Source: Acidobacteriota bacterium
Lineage (GTDB): Bacteria > Acidobacteriota > Blastocatellia > Pyrinomonadales > Pyrinomonadaceae
NCBI GenBank assembly: GCA_020199775.1
Contig: JAIVJZ010000004.1
Coordinates: 186,001-250,000 of the forward strand
DNA: 64,000 bases
Reading direction: 5' to 3'
The notes below the pieces were generated by a model. That model was not told the origin of the DNA. It saw only the letters and a program-made list of their open reading frames with translations, and did not search any database. The translations under genes were made by a program, and so were the position numbers. Below are positions 61,643-64,000 of the stretch, in pieces; within the stretch, counting starts at the first letter, position 1, and the number at the start of each line of letters is the position of its first letter.

Positions 61643-64000
61643 GGCGAGACCTCCGCTCCGGTTCTCGCGCCCTTCGGCGTCGCCGCCGCGCCTACCACGG
61701 GACGCGCCGGAAGTTTCTGTTGCGGGTCGAACAGTTCGTTGATGATGCGGCCGGGATAGGGGCGCGGCCGGTCGCCGTATTTCACGGGCGCAATTTGCGC
61801 GGCCGGCAGTTGGTTGGTGAGGGCTAAGATCGTCGGCACGAAGCTCAAACTATCATACGGCTCGCGCACGACCAACGCGCGGGGGATGCGTGTGGCCGCG
61901 CCGCCCGCGAGCATGAGGGTCGCGTGCGTGGAGACGCGGAAGAAGGAGCCGTGGTTGCCGCCGGGGTTGAAGCCGCGCACGTCGAAGTTCCAATGATCGT
62001 TGGCGAGGACGAGCATGTCCGTTTCGACGAGCAGGCGTTGGCGGCGGCGAAAACGGCGGATGAGTTTCTCGTCGGCCGAGAGGCCGGGCACGTCCGCCTC
62101 CGTGGCCGGGGTCGCGTGCCGCCCGAAATGTTCCTGTAGGCCGACGAGGCCGTTCGAATAAGTCGTCAGGTGCAGCGCGCGCAACCATTCGAGATCGGTG
62201 TGCCAGCGGTCGAGCCAGTCTTCGCGCCGCTCGCCGGGGGGCAGGGAGAGCTTGGCGTCTTCCCACATCTTGAGGGGGAGTTCCGCGCGCCACTGCGCGC
62301 GCTCGTAGCGGATCGTGCCGCCGTGTTCCTGACGCAAATTTGCGACGGGCACGTAGCGCAGCCGCAGTTCGCCGTCGCGCTCGTGACGCGCGAGCACCAA
62401 CGCCTGCGCGTCTTCGCCGCGATAGAGCCAGACGGCCTCGTCGGCGCGAAAATCTTTCCCGTAGGCGTCGGTCAGGGCTTCGGCCGCGACGCGCGTGGCG
62501 ACGAAATCCACCGGGCGGCTGTCAACGCCGCTCTGCACGTTGTTGCGCGCACGCGCGCCGTGCAGCAGTGCGAGGTAATTGATGCGCGCGAAACTCCTGT
62601 TCATGTCGAGCGCACCGTCGGGCGCGAGCGCGAGCCCGCCCGGCGCGACGCCGACGGCATAGTTTCGCAATTCGGCGACGGTGTTCTGCTCGCCCATCGC
62701 GCCTTTGGCGATCATGTCGGGGATGTTGAGACGCGCCGCGTCGAAGTTTTCGCGTTTGAGCGAGAGGAGATTGGAGAGCGTCCGCGCGTATTCGGCGTAC
62801 TTGCGTTCGTCGGTCGCCCACGAATCGGCGCGCGCTTTTGCGCGGCGCGCTTCCTGATCGCGCCCTGCGTCCGCGTCGGCACGCGTCCACTCTTTCGGCT
62901 GCGCGGCGACGACGGCGCGTTCGCGTTCGACGAGGCGGCGAAGCGCGGCGAGTTCTTCCTGTAAGTTGGCGTGTAACTTCCGCCAGTCGGCGCGGTGGGC
63001 TTCGATGGTCTGGAAGAAGGCGTCGGTCGCGGCGCGTGCGAGCGTGGGCGAGAGTTTTTTGCCGCGCAACTCTTCGAGCAGGATGTGCAGGACGTTGAGG
63101 TCGCTGTGACGCAGGTGGACGGAGGCGCGTTCGTTGCCGTCGAAATCGACGAGCGCGGTGGGGTAGGCCGTGCTTTGGCCTTCGAGGTAGTAAGAATCCT
63201 CCGTGGTCGTCGTGATCAAAGGCACGAGCGGGTAGATGCTTTTGAGGGCGTAGTCGCTCAGGAGACGCCGCTTCGTGATGACGTGATGGCCGCCGCCCGC
63301 GCGGCTCGCCAGCAGTTTGACGAGGTTGAACCCCTGACTGTAGACGCGCTCGTCCGAGTTCGTCCCGTGATCGGAGACGAGGACGAGCGCGGTTTCGGCC
63401 GCCAGCGGCGTGGCTTCGATGGTCGTCCAGATGCGGCCGACGATCCGGTCGAGTTCCTGCAAGGCGACGAGTTGGGTCTCGCGGTCGCGGTTGTGATGGG
63501 CGGCGTGGTCAAACTCGGTCGTGTAAAAATCGAGATAACGGATGCGCGGGTCTTTCAACTTCTCCAACACTTCGCGCTCAAGTTGCTCCATCACGATGTT
63601 GCGCCCCTCAAACTCGACGAGCCACTCGTCGAACAACTCGCGCGGCGTGCGCGTCAGGACGCGGTTCTTGAGGCCGCGTTCGAGCGTCGTCCAGCGTGTG
63701 CCGCGCTGGTAGAGTTGGAAACTGATGTGCCGCTCGTCGTAAGGATAGGAGTCGACGAGCAGGGGGATGCCGAGTTCGTCGAGTAGTTCCGTGCCGGGCA
63801 TGTCCACGCGCACCTTGCCCGCCGTGCCGAGCCAAAAGGGGATGAAGTTGAGGTAGTCGTAGGAGTGCAGCGTGAGGCGGTCGAATTCGACGTTGCCCTT
63901 GATCTGCAAGTGCTGCCCGGTGTCTAAGAGCGACCACGAAGGCGCGGACAAGCTCACGCCGCGCACGTAAAAATTCGCCAGCCGCGTTCCGCGCTCGTAG
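61639..64000 (-). CDS. Alkaline phosphatase/phosphodiesterase-fold protein, truncated by window end
   Basis: YLDFYTTEFDHAAHHNRDRETQLVALQELDRIVGRI ... ALVLVSDHGTNSDERVYSQGFN; frame stays open upstream of 63966 to the window edge; 4-nt overlap with the next gene. Confidence 0.8.
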   Translation of the reverse strand, partial: YERGTRLANFYVRGVSLSAPSWSLLDTGQHLQIKGNVEFDRLTLHSYDYLNFIPFWLGTAGKVRVDMPGTELLDELGIPLLVDSYPYDERHISFQLYQRGTRWTTLERGLKNRVLTRTPRELFDEWLVEFEGRNIVMEQLEREVLEKLKDPRIRYLDFYTTEFDHAAHHNRDRETQLVALQELDRIVGRIWTTIEATPLAAETALVLVSDHGTNSDERVYSQGFNLVKLLASRAGGGHHVITKRRLLSDYALKSIYPLVPLITTTTEDSYYLEGQSTAYPTALVDFDGNERASVHLRHSDLNVLHILLEELRGKKLSPTLARAATDAFFQTIEAHRADWRKLHANLQEELAALRRLVERERAVVAAQPKEWTRADADAGRDQEARRAKARADSWATDERKYAEYARTLSNLLSLKRENFDAARLNIPDMIAKGAMGEQNTVAELRNYAVGVAPGGLALAPDGALDMNRSFARINYLALLHGARARNNVQSGVDSRPVDFVATRVAAEALTDAYGKDFRADEAVWLYRGEDAQALVLARHERDGELRLRYVPVANLRQEHGGTIRYERAQWRAELPLKMWEDAKLSLPPGERREDWLDRWHTDLEWLRALHLTTYSNGLVGLQEHFGRHATPATEADVPGLSADEKLIRRFRRRQRLLVETDMLVLANDHWNFDVRGFNPGGNHGSFFRVSTHATLMLAGGAATRIPRALVVREPYDSLSFVPTILALTNQLPAAQIAPVKYGDRPRPYPGRIINELFDPQQKLPARPVVGAAATPKGARTGAEVSP

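Overview
64-kb window of a GC-rich bacterial chromosome. Gene content looks Acidobacteriota/Blastocatellia-like, but that is an inference from gene types and not a phylogeny. The backbone includes a large oxidative pentose-phosphate/sugar block (fbp class III, tkt, tal-pgi fusion, gnd, zwf, opcA, glk, pgl, rpiB, GH63-type glucosidase; ~26.8-44.0 kb). It also includes an Rrf2-sufBCDSU Fe-S operon (~46.4-52.6 kb), peptidases, a CHASE2 cyclase and a tRNA-Phe. Main discovery: a compact microviridin-type graspetide (omega-ester/amide RiPP) locus at ~20.9-23.4 kb. It has a 64-aa precursor with the leader motif PFFARFLE and a variant core TLKYPSDRDED, followed by two ATP-grasp ligases resembling MvdC/MdnB and MvdD/MdnC. 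It sits just downstream of a TPR/sigma-54-type regulator whose AAA+ domain carries an internal deletion plus frameshift. Second discovery: a recurrent class of intergenic hairpins whose arms are arrays of heptamer (occasionally octamer) repeats, with a different unit family per locus (GATGAAC, GTGAATC, AGAGGTC, GGGTAAA, GTTTCAA, GCGCAAAG). Several lie directly against start codons that lack a Shine-Dalgarno. Also notable: a tRNA-Phe-proximal region with an integrase remnant, a frameshifted TPR-receiver regulator and a small secreted DGVLHTD...DGVLWTE peptide; an S8 protease with a (GVIMSD)n tail; and an LPG-synthase-TM/FtsX fusion.
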